Assembly: GCF_000422905.1 (NCBI RefSeq)
Contig: NZ_AUGY01000010.1
Coordinates: forward strand, 62,001-126,000
From: Paenibacillus alginolyticus DSM 5050 = NBRC 15375
GTDB taxonomy: Bacteria; Bacillota; Bacilli; Paenibacillales; NBRC-103111
Length of the DNA stretch: 64,000 nt
Direction: 5' to 3'
The notes under the pieces were generated by a model, which was given only the letters and a program-made list of their open reading frames with translations, was not told the DNA's origin and did not search any database. Shown piece by piece: positions 29,275 to 37,899 of the stretch (the stretch's first letter is position 1; each line of letters starts with the position of its first letter). The position numbers and the translations under genes are program-made.

Positions 29275-29402
29275 GGAACGTAGAGGCGTATTTCGCGTTT
29301 TTTGCCTCCGGAATGATCAATTTGCTCGAATAGCGTCCTCACGTTCCCTTAATTCGATTTCTAGAGCAGAATTCCCGAAATAGAGCATCTGCGTTCCGCG
29401 AA
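29275..29402. repeat. Second copy of intergenic repeat
   Basis: Aligned by eye to 9817-9943. The best block, 29322-29361 against 9863-9902, has 31 identical bases of 40 (for example CTCGAATAGCGTCCTCACGT against ATCGAATAACGCCCTCTCGT). Both copies contain repeated CGTTCC motifs, and both are followed by a hairpin arm containing GGGACAGCC. Confidence 0.55.
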
Positions 29403-29527
29403 CTAGCGTTAAGGTGGCATTCCATTGCCCATAGTCCGCAAAAGAAAGCAGCTGAATACAAAAACAAGGACAGTTGGGCAGGTATCACCTTGCAGCTCAG
29501 CTGTCTTTTCAATTTTCAGAAAAAGAA

Positions 29528-29566
29528 GGCTGTCCTCAAGTAGATTTATCTACTTTTGGGACAGCC
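29528..29566. terminator. Hairpin, probable terminator
   Basis: GGCTGTCC (29528-29535) pairs with GGACAGCC (29559-29566), and inside it AAGTAGA pairs with TCTACTT around a TTTA loop. The T-run is weak on both strands. It lies between the end of operon B and the convergent DHA2 exporter gene. Confidence 0.65.
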
Positions 29567-29567
29567 A

Positions 29568-29597
29568 TTTGTGTTTGTGTTTGTGTTTGTGTTTGTG
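29568..29597. repeat. TTTGTG hexanucleotide array, five units
   Basis: Five perfect head-to-tail copies of TTTGTG. It lies 23 bases downstream of the stop codon of the convergent exporter gene, outside coding sequence. Confidence 0.95.
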
Positions 29598-29619
29598 TGG
29601 GGCATTTTAGATCAGGTGC

Positions 29620-31017
29620 TCATCTACTTTGAACTGCTTTGGTACGGATAGAATGACTTGGCATTAATATCGATAATGCGAGTGTTGCCAAGCTGATTAC
29701 TGCGCATACGATGGCCATAGCATGCAGCCGCTGTGTGGTGATTTCATGGCTAAAGATAGCTCCTAGTAAACTGGAGGACAGGATAGTCCCCATAAATCTG
29801 GAGGTCATGAACAAACCCGAAGCTATTCCTGTCTCAGCTGCAGATACATAGGAATACAAAGCCGTCTGCAATCCGAGATTTTGGAACCCGCTGCTCAAGC
29901 CGAATACGGATAGGACTGCAAATATAGCTAAGGAAGCTAAATTTTCATGAATAAGCAAAATGAGCAGTGAACCCGCCATAACGATAAGTGAACCTGTGAT
30001 TAGCGGTGTTTTGGAGCCGGAATGGTCAATCCATCTGCCAACCAGCGGCGTAGTGAAAATTCCTAATCCTGACAAGGCCAGCATCATCATGCCAACCTGC
30101 TGCGCATCGAAATGTCGGACTTGCTGTAAATAAGAAGGAATGCTGAACATGATCGAATAGAACACGATGTTGACACAAATAAACTGGACATAGACCAAAC
30201 AAACGTTGAGATTTTTTTTCAAAAAGATCACATCAATAAACGGCTGGGTGCGCTTTAATTCAAATTTATAGAATAAATAACTCAGCACCAAGCTTGTAAA
30301 AAGATACCAGTAGTTGATCCTCTTTTCGAAGGAAAGAAAGAAAAATAGCCAACTTACGATAAGTGCTGCAAAAAAGGCAATTCCCCACAAGTCCAGTCCG
30401 CTTTTGGAGAGTGACTTGCGCGGGCCGTCTTTCGGAAGAATTTTGATAGAAAGCAATAAAGCAATGAGGATAACTGGAAAGTTAACTATGAAAATAGCTG
30501 GCCAATCCCCATACTGGATCAAAAACCCGCCAATCGATGGACCGAGGGCCGCCGACGTGGAAGAAAAAATCGACATCACGCTAAGTGCCCTCGCTTGATT
30601 ATCCGTGATGCTGCTGCGAATTATCCCCATTCCCGCTGGGTACAGCGAAGATGTTCCTATCGCTTGAATAACACGAAAGCCAATAAGCCAGCCTATGCTC
30701 GGTGACAGCGGAGCTAGCATGGATGATACCGTAACGAGAGCAAGTCCAACTAAGAAGATTCGCTTGCGACCGTAGATATCGCTTATTTTACCCATAATTG
30801 GTTGAGCAATAGCGCTGGCCACATAATAAGTAGCGATCAGCCAAGAGATGGCACTATAAGTGACATGAAACTCGGTCTGCAGCCGCGAGAATGCAACTGA
30901 AATCATCGACGTATTCAGCGGATTTAAGAGCACTCCAAGGCCTACGGCTGTGATTAGCCAAAGCTGCTTGTTCTTATTAAACATATCATTTCTCTCTTTT
31001 CTCTCTTTTTTAATCAT
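29620..31017 (-). CDS. MFS exporter of the DHA2 (EmrB/QacA-like) type
   Basis: A multi-helix drug/proton antiporter-like protein of 465 residues. Typical motifs are present: GKISDIYGRKRIFLVGL (loop 2-3, ~76-92) and the antiporter-type segment GFRVIQAIGTSSLYPAGMGI. The length and motif pattern fit DHA2 exporters with about 14 helices, though some members have fewer. The start is uncertain: the ATG at 31017 has only a weak AGGA upstream, and an ATG at codon 12 (30984, MFNKNKQ) is possible. The substrate is unknown. The gene is divergent from the Hcp-like gene. Confidence 0.87.
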   Translation of the reverse strand: MIKKERKERNDMFNKNKQLWLITAVGLGVLLNPLNTSMISVAFSRLQTEFHVTYSAISWLIATYYVASAIAQPIMGKISDIYGRKRIFLVGLALVTVSSMLAPLSPSIGWLIGFRVIQAIGTSSLYPAGMGIIRSSITDNQARALSVMSIFSSTSAALGPSIGGFLIQYGDWPAIFIVNFPVILIALLLSIKILPKDGPRKSLSKSGLDLWGIAFFAALIVSWLFFFLSFEKRINYWYLFTSLVLSYLFYKFELKRTQPFIDVIFLKKNLNVCLVYVQFICVNIVFYSIMFSIPSYLQQVRHFDAQQVGMMMLALSGLGIFTTPLVGRWIDHSGSKTPLITGSLIVMAGSLLILLIHENLASLAIFAVLSVFGLSSGFQNLGLQTALYSYVSAAETGIASGLFMTSRFMGTILSSSLLGAIFSHEITTQRLHAMAIVCAVISLATLALSILMPSHSIRTKAVQSR

Positions 31018-31129
31018 TATAATCCTATTTAAGTTGGACTGCTTGATAAAAATCGGTCTAGGATTGAAGAATGAATGTGTGCCTCAATCCCTTACTTTTT
31101 AAGTTGCCCAAAGATTGACGAAAGCCTCA

Positions 31130-31158
31130 TTTACAAAAGGAAAATTATCGGCTATATT
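31130..31158 (+). promoter_or_regulatory. Sigma-A-like promoter of the Hcp-like gene
   Basis: TTTACA (31130-31135), exactly 17 bases, then TATATT (31153-31158). The predicted start of transcription falls at about 31165, directly before a palindrome. Confidence 0.6.
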
Positions 31159-31166
31159 TATGTCAA

Positions 31167-31185
31167 TTGATACATATTGTATCAA
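31167..31185 (+). promoter_or_regulatory. Perfect 19-bp palindrome, probable operator
   Basis: TTGATACATATTGTATCAA: two perfect eight-base arms around TAT. It begins about two bases after the predicted transcription start and about 20 bases before the start codon, a position where a bound MarR- or TetR-type repressor would block transcription. No regulator gene is adjacent. Confidence 0.65.
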
Positions 31186-31206
31186 ACTAGAAGAGGAGTG
31201 ATATGC

Positions 31207-31764
31207 TTGAGAAGGTTCAGAAACTCGATAATTTTCTTCACCATTTGCTTGTTTGTGCTAGCTTTTGGCGTTGTTCCCGCAGCTGCGGAAAGTAGTAATT
31301 TCACTGTTTTTCTGAAATTAGATGGAATTACAGGTGAATCCGTAGCGAAAGGATATGAAAAGTGGATTCAGCTTCAAGATGTTTCATTCGAATTCGAAAA
31401 TAGCTCTACATTAAACAGCAGTTCAACCAGCGGATATGGTGCAGGTAAAGCGGTTCGGAAGCCGATGGCTTTCAGTAAAAATTTTGATCTTTCTTCCGTA
31501 CCTTTGTTTATGGATATGGTCATGGGAAAAACCATTGAGAAAGGCCAGCTTGTATTCGTTAAGAATGGCGAACAAAGGCAACCGATCGTAACCATCGATT
31601 TAGAAAGGATTAGCGTTAGTAAATATAACTTAAATAATTTAGATGAAAACATTGAGTTGAATTATGGAGCGATTACCTTTAAATACACAGCCTTAGGACC
31701 AGATGGGAAGCCTGCAAATACGAATACGGGCGGCTGGGATTTCATGAAGAATGTGAAAAAATAA
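31207..31764 (+). CDS. Secreted Hcp-like protein (type VI tube-protein fold)
   Basis: A predicted secreted protein of 185 residues. The TTG at 31207 is chosen because GAGGAG lies eight bases upstream and the signal peptide then begins MRRFRNS. Residues 1-28 are a clear signal peptide ending VVPAAA. The mature part resembles the Hcp family (T6SS_HCP): FTVFLKLDGITGES at its start, SFEFEN in the first strand pair, and then FDLSSVPLFMDMVMGK with a TIEKGQLVF stretch, and ITFKYTALGPDG near the end. Hcp normally forms the tube of Gram-negative type VI secretion and has no signal peptide. No other T6SS gene is seen here. The function in a Gram-positive is unknown. It has its own promoter and operator. 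Confidence 0.75.
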   Translation: MRRFRNSIIFFTICLFVLAFGVVPAAAESSNFTVFLKLDGITGESVAKGYEKWIQLQDVSFEFENSSTLNSSSTSGYGAGKAVRKPMAFSKNFDLSSVPLFMDMVMGKTIEKGQLVFVKNGEQRQPIVTIDLERISVSKYNLNNLDENIELNYGAITFKYTALGPDGKPANTNTGGWDFMKNVKK

Positions 31765-31855
31765 GTTATTCACTTATTTGATTGTCCCTATCCCTTCTGA
31801 CGGAAGAGGAATACTCTAGCATAGAGGAAGCCTTGTACGGAAGGAGGAATCCCTT

Positions 31856-32512
31856 ATGCGTCTGGTTGCTAATAAATGGTCGAAGTTCTCCGTTTTGTTG
31901 GGGCATGCCGGCGCTGCCAAGCATATTCCTAACATGCGCCGCTTTAGCGCTTCGAACCTGAAAGCCATGCTGCGACAATATGCATTTGTCGTGGCAAAGC
32001 CGATCATTGGAACCGGGGGAAGCAGTGTATTAAAAATCAAAAAAACGGGCAACCGTTATTTGCTGCACAACAGCGGGTCAAAAAGAATATATCGCTCATG
32101 GAAAGAGCTCTTTTCCACGTTAAACCAGATCCGCAAAAACCGCCCGTTTATGCTGCAGCAAGGCATTGACTTAGCTACAATTGACGGTAGACCCTTAGAT
32201 TATCGTGTCAAATTGAAAAAAATGGGTCGATCTTGGATCATCCGAGCCGTTGTCGGCCGATTGGCGCGTCCAGGTCTGTTCGTCACAAACCTTTGCCAAG
32301 GCGGCACGTTGCTTAAAGGTACTCATGCGCTGCGTCGGACTTTCCCTGCTTCGCTTGTCAAATCCAAATTTGATACGATGTGCGGAGTTGCCCGAACCTG
32401 CACGAAGCTGCTCGAATCTCGCTATCCAGGCATTGGAATGCTCGGTTACGATTTCGGCATCGACAAGCGGGGAAATGTATGGATTTTTGAAGTGAATACA
32501 AAGCCTCATTAG
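31856..32512 (+). CDS. YheC/YheD family spore-coat-associated protein
   Basis: A protein of 218 residues resembling the ATP-grasp-like YheC/YheD family associated with the endospore coat of Bacilli. Typical stretches are VVAKPIIGTGGSSVLKIKK (~44-62), FMLQQGIDLATIDGRPLDYR (~101-120) and the ending LGYDFGIDKRGNVWIFEVNT. It is shorter than YheC and YheD of B. subtilis (about 360-450) and corresponds to their C-terminal ATP-grasp part. Many short paralogues of this kind occur in Paenibacillus. GGAAGGAGG lies before the start. It appears monocistronic with its own terminator. Confidence 0.85.
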   Translation: MRLVANKWSKFSVLLGHAGAAKHIPNMRRFSASNLKAMLRQYAFVVAKPIIGTGGSSVLKIKKTGNRYLLHNSGSKRIYRSWKELFSTLNQIRKNRPFMLQQGIDLATIDGRPLDYRVKLKKMGRSWIIRAVVGRLARPGLFVTNLCQGGTLLKGTHALRRTFPASLVKSKFDTMCGVARTCTKLLESRYPGIGMLGYDFGIDKRGNVWIFEVNTKPH

Positions 32513-32517
32513 AGACG

Positions 32518-32556
32518 ACAACCTGAGCCAATTTAATTGGTCTCAGGTTGTTTTGT
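32518..32556 (+). terminator. Rho-independent terminator
   Basis: ACAACCTGAG (32518-32527) pairs perfectly with CTCAGGTTGT (32542-32551). The loop itself contains CCAAT-TTA-ATTGG, and TTTTG follows. It starts six bases after the YheC/D stop codon. Confidence 0.88.
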
Positions 32557-32686
32557 TATGATTACACACGATTTTGATATAAATATTTTTATGAATAACC
32601 ATCGAATATCTAATTGGATTTATAGGACATCTAAAGCTACAATAGGGCTTGTAACAACAAAACAGATACAGAGGAGAGGAAACAAA

Positions 32687-33346
32687 ATGAAAAAAAATAT
32701 ATTAATCGTGGTCACATCAGCCAATCAAATAAATAGTGAAAAGTCTACAGGACTTTGGCTTTCCGAATTTGCTGAGGCCTATATAGAGTTTTCAAAACAA
32801 GGATTTGAAATCACCGTAGCTAGTCCTTTAGGCGGTAAAACCCCAATTGATAAAAATAGTTTGAGTGCAGATTTGCCACAAGAAATATTGGATACGGAAC
32901 AATTTCTTGCAGATACTATCAAACTAGATGAGGTTAAAGCAGCGGATTATGATGCGATTTTCTTGCCAGGCGGCCATGGAACGATGTTTGATTTGCCAGA
33001 TAACGAAAAGCTTCAATCCTTACTCAGAGAACTATATGAGGCTGGTAAAATCGTAGCTGCGGTATGTCATGGACCAGCAGGTTTGGTTCATGCAAAGTTA
33101 TCAAATGGCAAATATCTAATTGAGGGTAAACGCATTACTGCCTTTACAGATACCGAAGAAAAAGCGGCAGGTTTGGATCAATTTATGCCTTTCCTATTGG
33201 AGTCCAAGCTTCGTCAGGCGGGCCCGATCTTTGTTGCCGCACCAGATTGGAACGATCATTATGAAGTGGATGGAAATTTAATTACAGGTCAAAACCCGCA
33301 ATCAACACGAAGTGTAACCAAGGAAGTTATTGCTAAACTGAACTAA
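32687..33346 (+). CDS. DJ-1/PfpI family protein (type 1 glutamine amidotransferase-like)
   Basis: A cytosolic protein of 219 residues. The ATG at 32687 is chosen because GAGGAGAGG precedes it and the translation MKKNILIVVTSANQ then fits the family; the longer frame from 32537 runs through the preceding terminator. The nucleophile elbow is VAAVCHGPAGLV (Cys ~126) and the PGGHGTMFD motif (~92) is typical of Hsp31/YDR533C-like members. These proteins act as glyoxalase III, deglycase or chaperone; which applies here is unclear. It is monocistronic and is followed by a terminator. Confidence 0.88.
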   Translation: MKKNILIVVTSANQINSEKSTGLWLSEFAEAYIEFSKQGFEITVASPLGGKTPIDKNSLSADLPQEILDTEQFLADTIKLDEVKAADYDAIFLPGGHGTMFDLPDNEKLQSLLRELYEAGKIVAAVCHGPAGLVHAKLSNGKYLIEGKRITAFTDTEEKAAGLDQFMPFLLESKLRQAGPIFVAAPDWNDHYEVDGNLITGQNPQSTRSVTKEVIAKLN

Positions 33347-33366
33347 TTATTCAATTATTGCCCCAA

Positions 33367-33403
33367 AACAGGACGACATTCATCTGTTGTCCTGTTATTT
33401 AAT
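33367..33403 (+). terminator. Rho-independent terminator
   Basis: AACAGGACGACA (33367-33378) pairs with TGTTGTCCTGTT (33385-33396), with one G-T wobble, around a six-base loop, then ATTTAATTT. It ends the DJ-1/PfpI transcript. Confidence 0.82.
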
Positions 33404-33433
33404 TTATGAATCAATATGAAGGAGGGAACAAAC

Positions 33434-34588
33434 TTGAGTACAGCTAGCCTTTCCGATAATGCTCCAGTATCTTTACGCAAAGGATCGAAAATAGCTTTAT
33501 ACGCACTCACCTTAGGGGCTTTTGCCATAGGAATGACCGAATTCATCATTATGGGTTTGCTTACAGAAGTGGCAGCGAGCCTGAATGTTTCTATCCCATT
33601 AGCTGGTATGCTCATCACTGGTTACGCGCTTGGAGTAGCTATTGGAGCACCTTTCATCACGATCGCTACACATAAAATGCAGCGTAAGGCGCTATTAATT
33701 TTACTTATGCTTATTTTTATAGCAGGGAACGCACTAGCAGCACTATCACCGAATTACTCTATACTAATGATTGCTCGCATCATTGCGGCATTGACGCACG
33801 GATCTTTTTTTGGCGTAGGTTCGGTTGTTGCGGCGCAGTTGGTTCCCAAAGAAAAGCGAGCTGGCGCTATTGCTATCATGTTTACTGGGTTAACCTTGGC
33901 TAATATCCTTGGTGTTCCGATAGGCACGTTTTTGGGGCAAGCTTACGGGTGGCGGTCAACGTTTTGGGCAATCACAATTATTGGGATCATTGCACTGATT
34001 GGAGTTGTAATACTCGTTCCTCAGGTCAAAGTTGTACAGTCAAGCTTGCGTCAGGAGTTAGGTGTCTTACGGAGACCTGCCGTACATATTGCTCTTTTGA
34101 TGACTGTGTTTGGATTCGGTGGCGTCTTTACAGCATTTACCTATATAGCGCCGATTTTGGTGGATATCTCGGGGTTCTCACCAAGTTCGATCTCCTACAT
34201 CCTTGTCTTATTCGGTATAGGTATAACGATAGGAAATATTTATGGCGGAAAGCTGGCAGACCGGAAACTGATGCCCTCGCTTATTGGAATCCTGACCCTC
34301 TTAGCAATCGTTCTGGCCGTGTTTAGTTTAACCGATCAGAACAAAATTCTTGCTTTGATTACTATATTCATTTTGGGAATAGCGGCATTTGGTATTGTAC
34401 CCGGGTTGCAACTTCACATGTTAAATACAGCCAAAGAAGCACCTACCCTAGCATCTACACATGAAAAGGGAGCCTTGAGTTTGAATCGAGGCTTTTTTGT
34501 TCATGAGAACGAAAGTGAAGTGAAAACAGAATGGAGCGGATATATAATAGAGATGAATGAGACAGTATCGTGCGAGAGGACCTTGTGA
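33434..34588 (+). pseudogene. MFS transporter (DHA1, YdhP/AraJ-like), 3'-truncated
   Basis: The first ~340 residues are a good DHA1-type MFS protein (GAFAIGMTEFIIMGLL; GVPIGTFLGQAYGWRSTF). The start is TTG 33434 with AAGGAGGG seven bases upstream. Homology to the related intact gene at 36595-37806 stops after PGLQLHMLNTAKEAPTLAST. The last ~70 residues expected (helices 11-12) are missing. They are replaced by a charged, non-membrane tail (HEKGALSLNRGFF onward), and a terminator hairpin lies within that tail-coding DNA (34472-34498). I read this as a deletion that fused the gene to an unrelated terminator. Activity is doubtful. A LysR regulator follows directly. Confidence 0.75.
34472..34498 (+). 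terminator. Terminator inside the truncated MFS reading frame
   Basis: GCCTTGA (34472-34478) pairs with TCGAGGC (34486-34492), with one wobble, and is followed by six T. It lies within the aberrant tail of the MFS frame, so transcription probably ends before the frame's stop codon. Confidence 0.75.
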
Positions 34589-35488
34589 ATGGCGAATTTT
34601 GAATGGTATCGAAGTTTTATCACTATTTATAAGCATAGTTCTGTATCGGAAGCAGCCAAAACGCGGATTATGACACAACCTGCGATGAGTCAGCATCTGG
34701 CTTCATTAGAAGCTGAGGTTGGTGAACCTTTGTTTACAAGGACTGCTAGGAAAATGGTTCCGACTGAACGTGGCAAAGAGCTTTATACAGAATTGGCACC
34801 TCTTATTGAGTCACTTGAGGAGACAACGTTAAGTTTCAAGACCGTCTCATCGCCTACACTTCCGGTTGTAAAAATCGGCACCGCACAGGAGTTTTTCAGA
34901 GAAAGATTGGCTCCTTATCTCCATACCTTTCATATGCGTGTATTTGCTTATTACGGGCTTGCCGCGTATATATTAGACCTATTAACTGAAGACAAGGTCG
35001 ACATCATTGTGACCTCGCAAAAATATACAGCACCTGGTATTGAATATCTGCATTATGTAGAGGAACAGTTCGTTATAGTAGCTCCATATCATTATGAGGA
35101 GCCTGATTTCAATGACTCGAAGCAGCTAGAAGCTTGGCTATGTTCACAAACATGGCTTAGTTACGGTCTAGAATTACCGATTATCCGAAGATTTTGGAGA
35201 GAGAATTTTCAAAAAAGACCTCAAATGAAGCCAGAACATGTTTTACCCGATTTGCATATTATTTTATCTGCTATCGAGCATGGGGCTGGAATTAGTTTAT
35301 TGCCTACATATATGCTGGCGAACTCCTTGCAAACAAACAAAGTAAAAATAATTTGTAAACCCTATAAAGTAACGAATAATTTATATTTTGCCTATAAAAT
35401 CAAAAATTCAACAATACCAAAATTAAGAATATTGATTGAAGCTCTCAAGGGTAACATGCCTCCAACTGACTCCAAAAATGAAGTATAG
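34589..35488 (+). CDS. LysR family transcriptional regulator
   Basis: A DNA-binding regulator of 299 residues. The N-terminal winged helix-turn-helix spans ~1-65 (FEWYRSFITIYKHSSVSEAA; TQPAMSQHLASLEAEVGEPL). The effector-binding domain follows (~88-290). GAGAGGA lies eight bases upstream of the start. It begins at the base after the stop codon of the truncated MFS frame. LysR regulators usually control a neighbouring gene; here the natural target may have been the now-broken MFS gene. Confidence 0.92.
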   Translation: MANFEWYRSFITIYKHSSVSEAAKTRIMTQPAMSQHLASLEAEVGEPLFTRTARKMVPTERGKELYTELAPLIESLEETTLSFKTVSSPTLPVVKIGTAQEFFRERLAPYLHTFHMRVFAYYGLAAYILDLLTEDKVDIIVTSQKYTAPGIEYLHYVEEQFVIVAPYHYEEPDFNDSKQLEAWLCSQTWLSYGLELPIIRRFWRENFQKRPQMKPEHVLPDLHIILSAIEHGAGISLLPTYMLANSLQTNKVKIICKPYKVTNNLYFAYKIKNSTIPKLRILIEALKGNMPPTDSKNEV

Positions 35489-35589
35489 CGGAACATCCAT
35501 TCGTTTCGGGGGGAGGGAATTCCAGATATCGCATCGACGTTCCTCGTATTATCCTTGGGTTGCTATTTCTTAGTGGAGTAAAAAAGATA

Positions 35590-35623
35590 GAGGCAGTTCC
35601 AAAATGACAATCGGGACAGCCTC
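35590..35623. terminator. Hairpin between convergent genes
   Basis: GAGGCAGTTCC (35590-35600) pairs with GGGACAGCCTC (35613-35623) with one mismatch. T-runs are weak. It lies between the LysR gene and the convergent aldo/keto reductase, and shares the GGGACAGCC arm with the hairpins near 10.05 and 29.56 kb. Confidence 0.55.
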
Positions 35624-35655
35624 GTATATTAAATCTTAACTTATTTCATTTAAAC

Positions 35656-36495
35656 TTAAAAATCAAAATGATCAGGGTCTGGACCCACACGGCGATGCTG
35701 ATCAAGGGCAGAAATAGCAGCCATATCGGCATCAGTTAATGAGAAATCAAAAATATCTGCATTCGACTGAATGCGTTTTGCTTGAATGGATTTCGGTATC
35801 GTGGCCCAACCGCTTTGCAGCTGCCAACGCAGGACGATTTGAGCGACTGATTTTCCCACGCGATCTGCAATAGCTTGGATGACGGGTTCATGCAAAATCT
35901 CTCCCTGCATCAGAGGTGCCCAAGCGACTGCTTGAATCCCGTTGTTATCTAAAAAAGATTTAAGTTCATTTTGGACAAGTCGCGGATGACGCTCAACTTG
36001 ATTAATAGCCGGTTTCACAGCTGCTTCTTTAAGCAGATTTTCAAGGTGGTGAATGTGAAAGTTGCTAACGCCAATAGCCCCGACACGGCCTTCATGATAC
36101 AGAAACTCTAGCGCCTTCCAGCTTTCTAGATATTTATTTTCAACGGGCCAGTGGATAAGGTATAAATCAAGCTTTTCTACTCCTAGTTTCTTAATGCTTT
36201 CCTCATAAGCTGCTATTGCGCTATCGTAGCCTTGTTCAGCATTCCATAATTTAGAGGTGATGAACAAGTCTTCACGTTGAAGGCCTGTGCGTTTCAAACC
36301 ACGACGAATCCCTTCTCCAACACCTTCTTCGTTCTGATAAATAGCTGCTGTATCAATATGTCGATAGCCAACGACAATGGCTTCTTCAACGGCTGAGATG
36401 ACGGTATCGCCATCCTCGACCTGAAAGACGCCTAGACCTAGCCAGGGAAAAGCTTTACCATGGTTTAATTGAATTGTATCTTGTAAGTTTTTCAT
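35656..36495 (-). CDS. Aldo/keto reductase
   Basis: A cytosolic NADPH-dependent reductase of 279 residues that reduces aldehydes or ketones to alcohols. The catalytic tetrad is visible: Asp in HIDTA (~48), Tyr in AIYQNEEGVG (~53), Lys in TSKLW (~82) and His in LIHWP (~115). The nucleotide-binding C-terminus is WATIPKSIQAKRIQSN. It resembles the YtbE / 2,5-diketo-D-gluconate reductase group. AGGAGG precedes the start. It lies about 100 bases downstream of the MFS gene in the same direction, so the two may be cotranscribed. Confidence 0.93.
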   Translation of the reverse strand: MKNLQDTIQLNHGKAFPWLGLGVFQVEDGDTVISAVEEAIVVGYRHIDTAAIYQNEEGVGEGIRRGLKRTGLQREDLFITSKLWNAEQGYDSAIAAYEESIKKLGVEKLDLYLIHWPVENKYLESWKALEFLYHEGRVGAIGVSNFHIHHLENLLKEAAVKPAINQVERHPRLVQNELKSFLDNNGIQAVAWAPLMQGEILHEPVIQAIADRVGKSVAQIVLRWQLQSGWATIPKSIQAKRIQSNADIFDFSLTDADMAAISALDQHRRVGPDPDHFDF

Positions 36496-36594
36496 TTGAT
36501 TATCCTCCTAATATTGGGTGAAAAGTAAGTCTACCGTGTTTCTGTTTATTTGATTTGACTCATGATTTCAAAGACGGCTTGCTCGATATGACCA

Positions 36595-37806
36595 TTATGA
36601 TTTCCGTTCCAGCTTTGCAGAAATACCTGTGAGTAGGATGGCAACGAGAACCATTAAAGCGCCAACCCATGGGGTATGAATAAGCCCAATGGAGTCGATA
36701 ATAATCCCACCGACGATTGAACCAATAGCAATACCGACGTTGAACGCTGCAATATTGATCGCTGATGCAACATCGACCGCTGAAGGTACATACTTTTCAG
36801 CAAGCCCCACGACATATAATTGAAGGCCAGGCACATTCATGAAAGCAAGCATGCCCATTAAAATAACACCAATCACACCAACCACTTTAAATGGAGCAAG
36901 GAATGTTAAAAGAATTAGAACGGCTGCTTGAACAATAAACATCCAAAATAGTGCGCGTAAAGGATTCTTATTGGCTAATTTGCCACCCACAGAGTTACCG
37001 AATGCAACAGCCACACCATAAATGATCAAGATAATGTTAATCATGCCTGAACTTATGCCAGTCACATCGTGCAAGAGTGGAGTTAAATAGGTGAAAGCAA
37101 CAAACGTCCCTCCATAACCGAATGCCGTAATAAGAAAGCCCAGAACCAAACGGCCATTGGTGAGCAGACGAAACATATCTGAAAATTTAGCAGGTGGAGA
37201 TTGCTTGAGATTTTTAGGAATGAGCGCGGCACTGGAAATGAACGCAATTACACCCAGTAAGGCTACGCCCCAGAAAGTTGCTCTCCAGCCGAAGGCTTGC
37301 CCGATAAATGTCCCCAATGGAACACCGGTAACAATGGCGATGGTAAGACCAGTGAACATGAGAGCAATAGCACTGCCCTTTTTCTCTGGTGATACTAGCT
37401 GAACAGCAATAGTCGCTCCAATGGAGAAAAAGACACCATGGGAAAATGCGGTAATGAAACGTGCAATAAGCAATATTTCAAATGATGGTGAAAGTGCAGC
37501 GACAGCATTACCGATGATGAAAACAACCATCAGCGACATGAGCAAGGTTTTCCGGCTTATCCGATTGGTGAGCGCGGTGAGAATTGGAGCTCCGACCGCG
37601 ACGCCAATCGCATAACCAGAAATAAGAAGGCCAGCAAGCGTAATGCCAATGTTTAAGTCACTTGCGATGGACGCGAGCAGGCCTACTGGAACAAACTCCG
37701 TTGTTCCGATTCCAAATGCGCTAATGGCAAGGGCAAGAAGCGCCCATGTTCCTGAATTTTGCTTCACTTTATGTTGTGATGCAGATTGTATGATGGAATG
37801 ATTCAT
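36595..37806 (-). CDS. MFS transporter (DHA1, YdhP/AraJ-like)
   Basis: A 12-helix exporter of 403 residues. The N-terminal motif FGIGTTEFVPVGLLASIA and the later GVPLGTFIGQAFGWRATFWG identify the YdhP/AraJ-like DHA1 group. The C-terminal helices are complete (NIAAFNVGIAIGSIVGGIII), which makes it a useful comparison for the truncated copy at 33434. AGGAGG lies before the start. A cluster of GTAC palindromes sits about 95-150 bases upstream and may be the operator. The aldo/keto reductase follows in the same direction. Confidence 0.93.
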   Translation of the reverse strand: MNHSIIQSASQHKVKQNSGTWALLALAISAFGIGTTEFVPVGLLASIASDLNIGITLAGLLISGYAIGVAVGAPILTALTNRISRKTLLMSLMVVFIIGNAVAALSPSFEILLIARFITAFSHGVFFSIGATIAVQLVSPEKKGSAIALMFTGLTIAIVTGVPLGTFIGQAFGWRATFWGVALLGVIAFISSAALIPKNLKQSPPAKFSDMFRLLTNGRLVLGFLITAFGYGGTFVAFTYLTPLLHDVTGISSGMINIILIIYGVAVAFGNSVGGKLANKNPLRALFWMFIVQAAVLILLTFLAPFKVVGVIGVILMGMLAFMNVPGLQLYVVGLAEKYVPSAVDVASAINIAAFNVGIAIGSIVGGIIIDSIGLIHTPWVGALMVLVAILLTGISAKLERKS

Positions 37807-37899
37807 ATTTTGCCTCCTACTTACATGTATTATGAACGGCTGTTAGCTTTGCTTTCGCCGCCACAAGTGCTATTATAAAACCGCTGAGGTGTTTTTGGT

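Larger units (their letters stand above)
29224..29619. other. Gene-free region with repeat, hairpin and hexamer array
   Basis: There is no credible coding sequence. From left to right it holds a copy of the intergenic repeat also seen near 9.9 kb (29275-29402), a strong hairpin (29528-29566) and a five-unit TTTGTG array (29568-29597). Confidence 0.7.

Noticed and set aside
31207..31764. A type VI secretion system
   Set aside because: Only an Hcp-like protein is present. No sheath, baseplate, ClpV or membrane-complex genes are in the window, and the protein has a signal peptide.
35500..35560. A third copy of the 9.9/29.3 kb intergenic repeat
   Set aside because: Only short pieces such as ATCGCATCGACGTTCCTCGT resemble the other copies; the match is too weak to call by eye.
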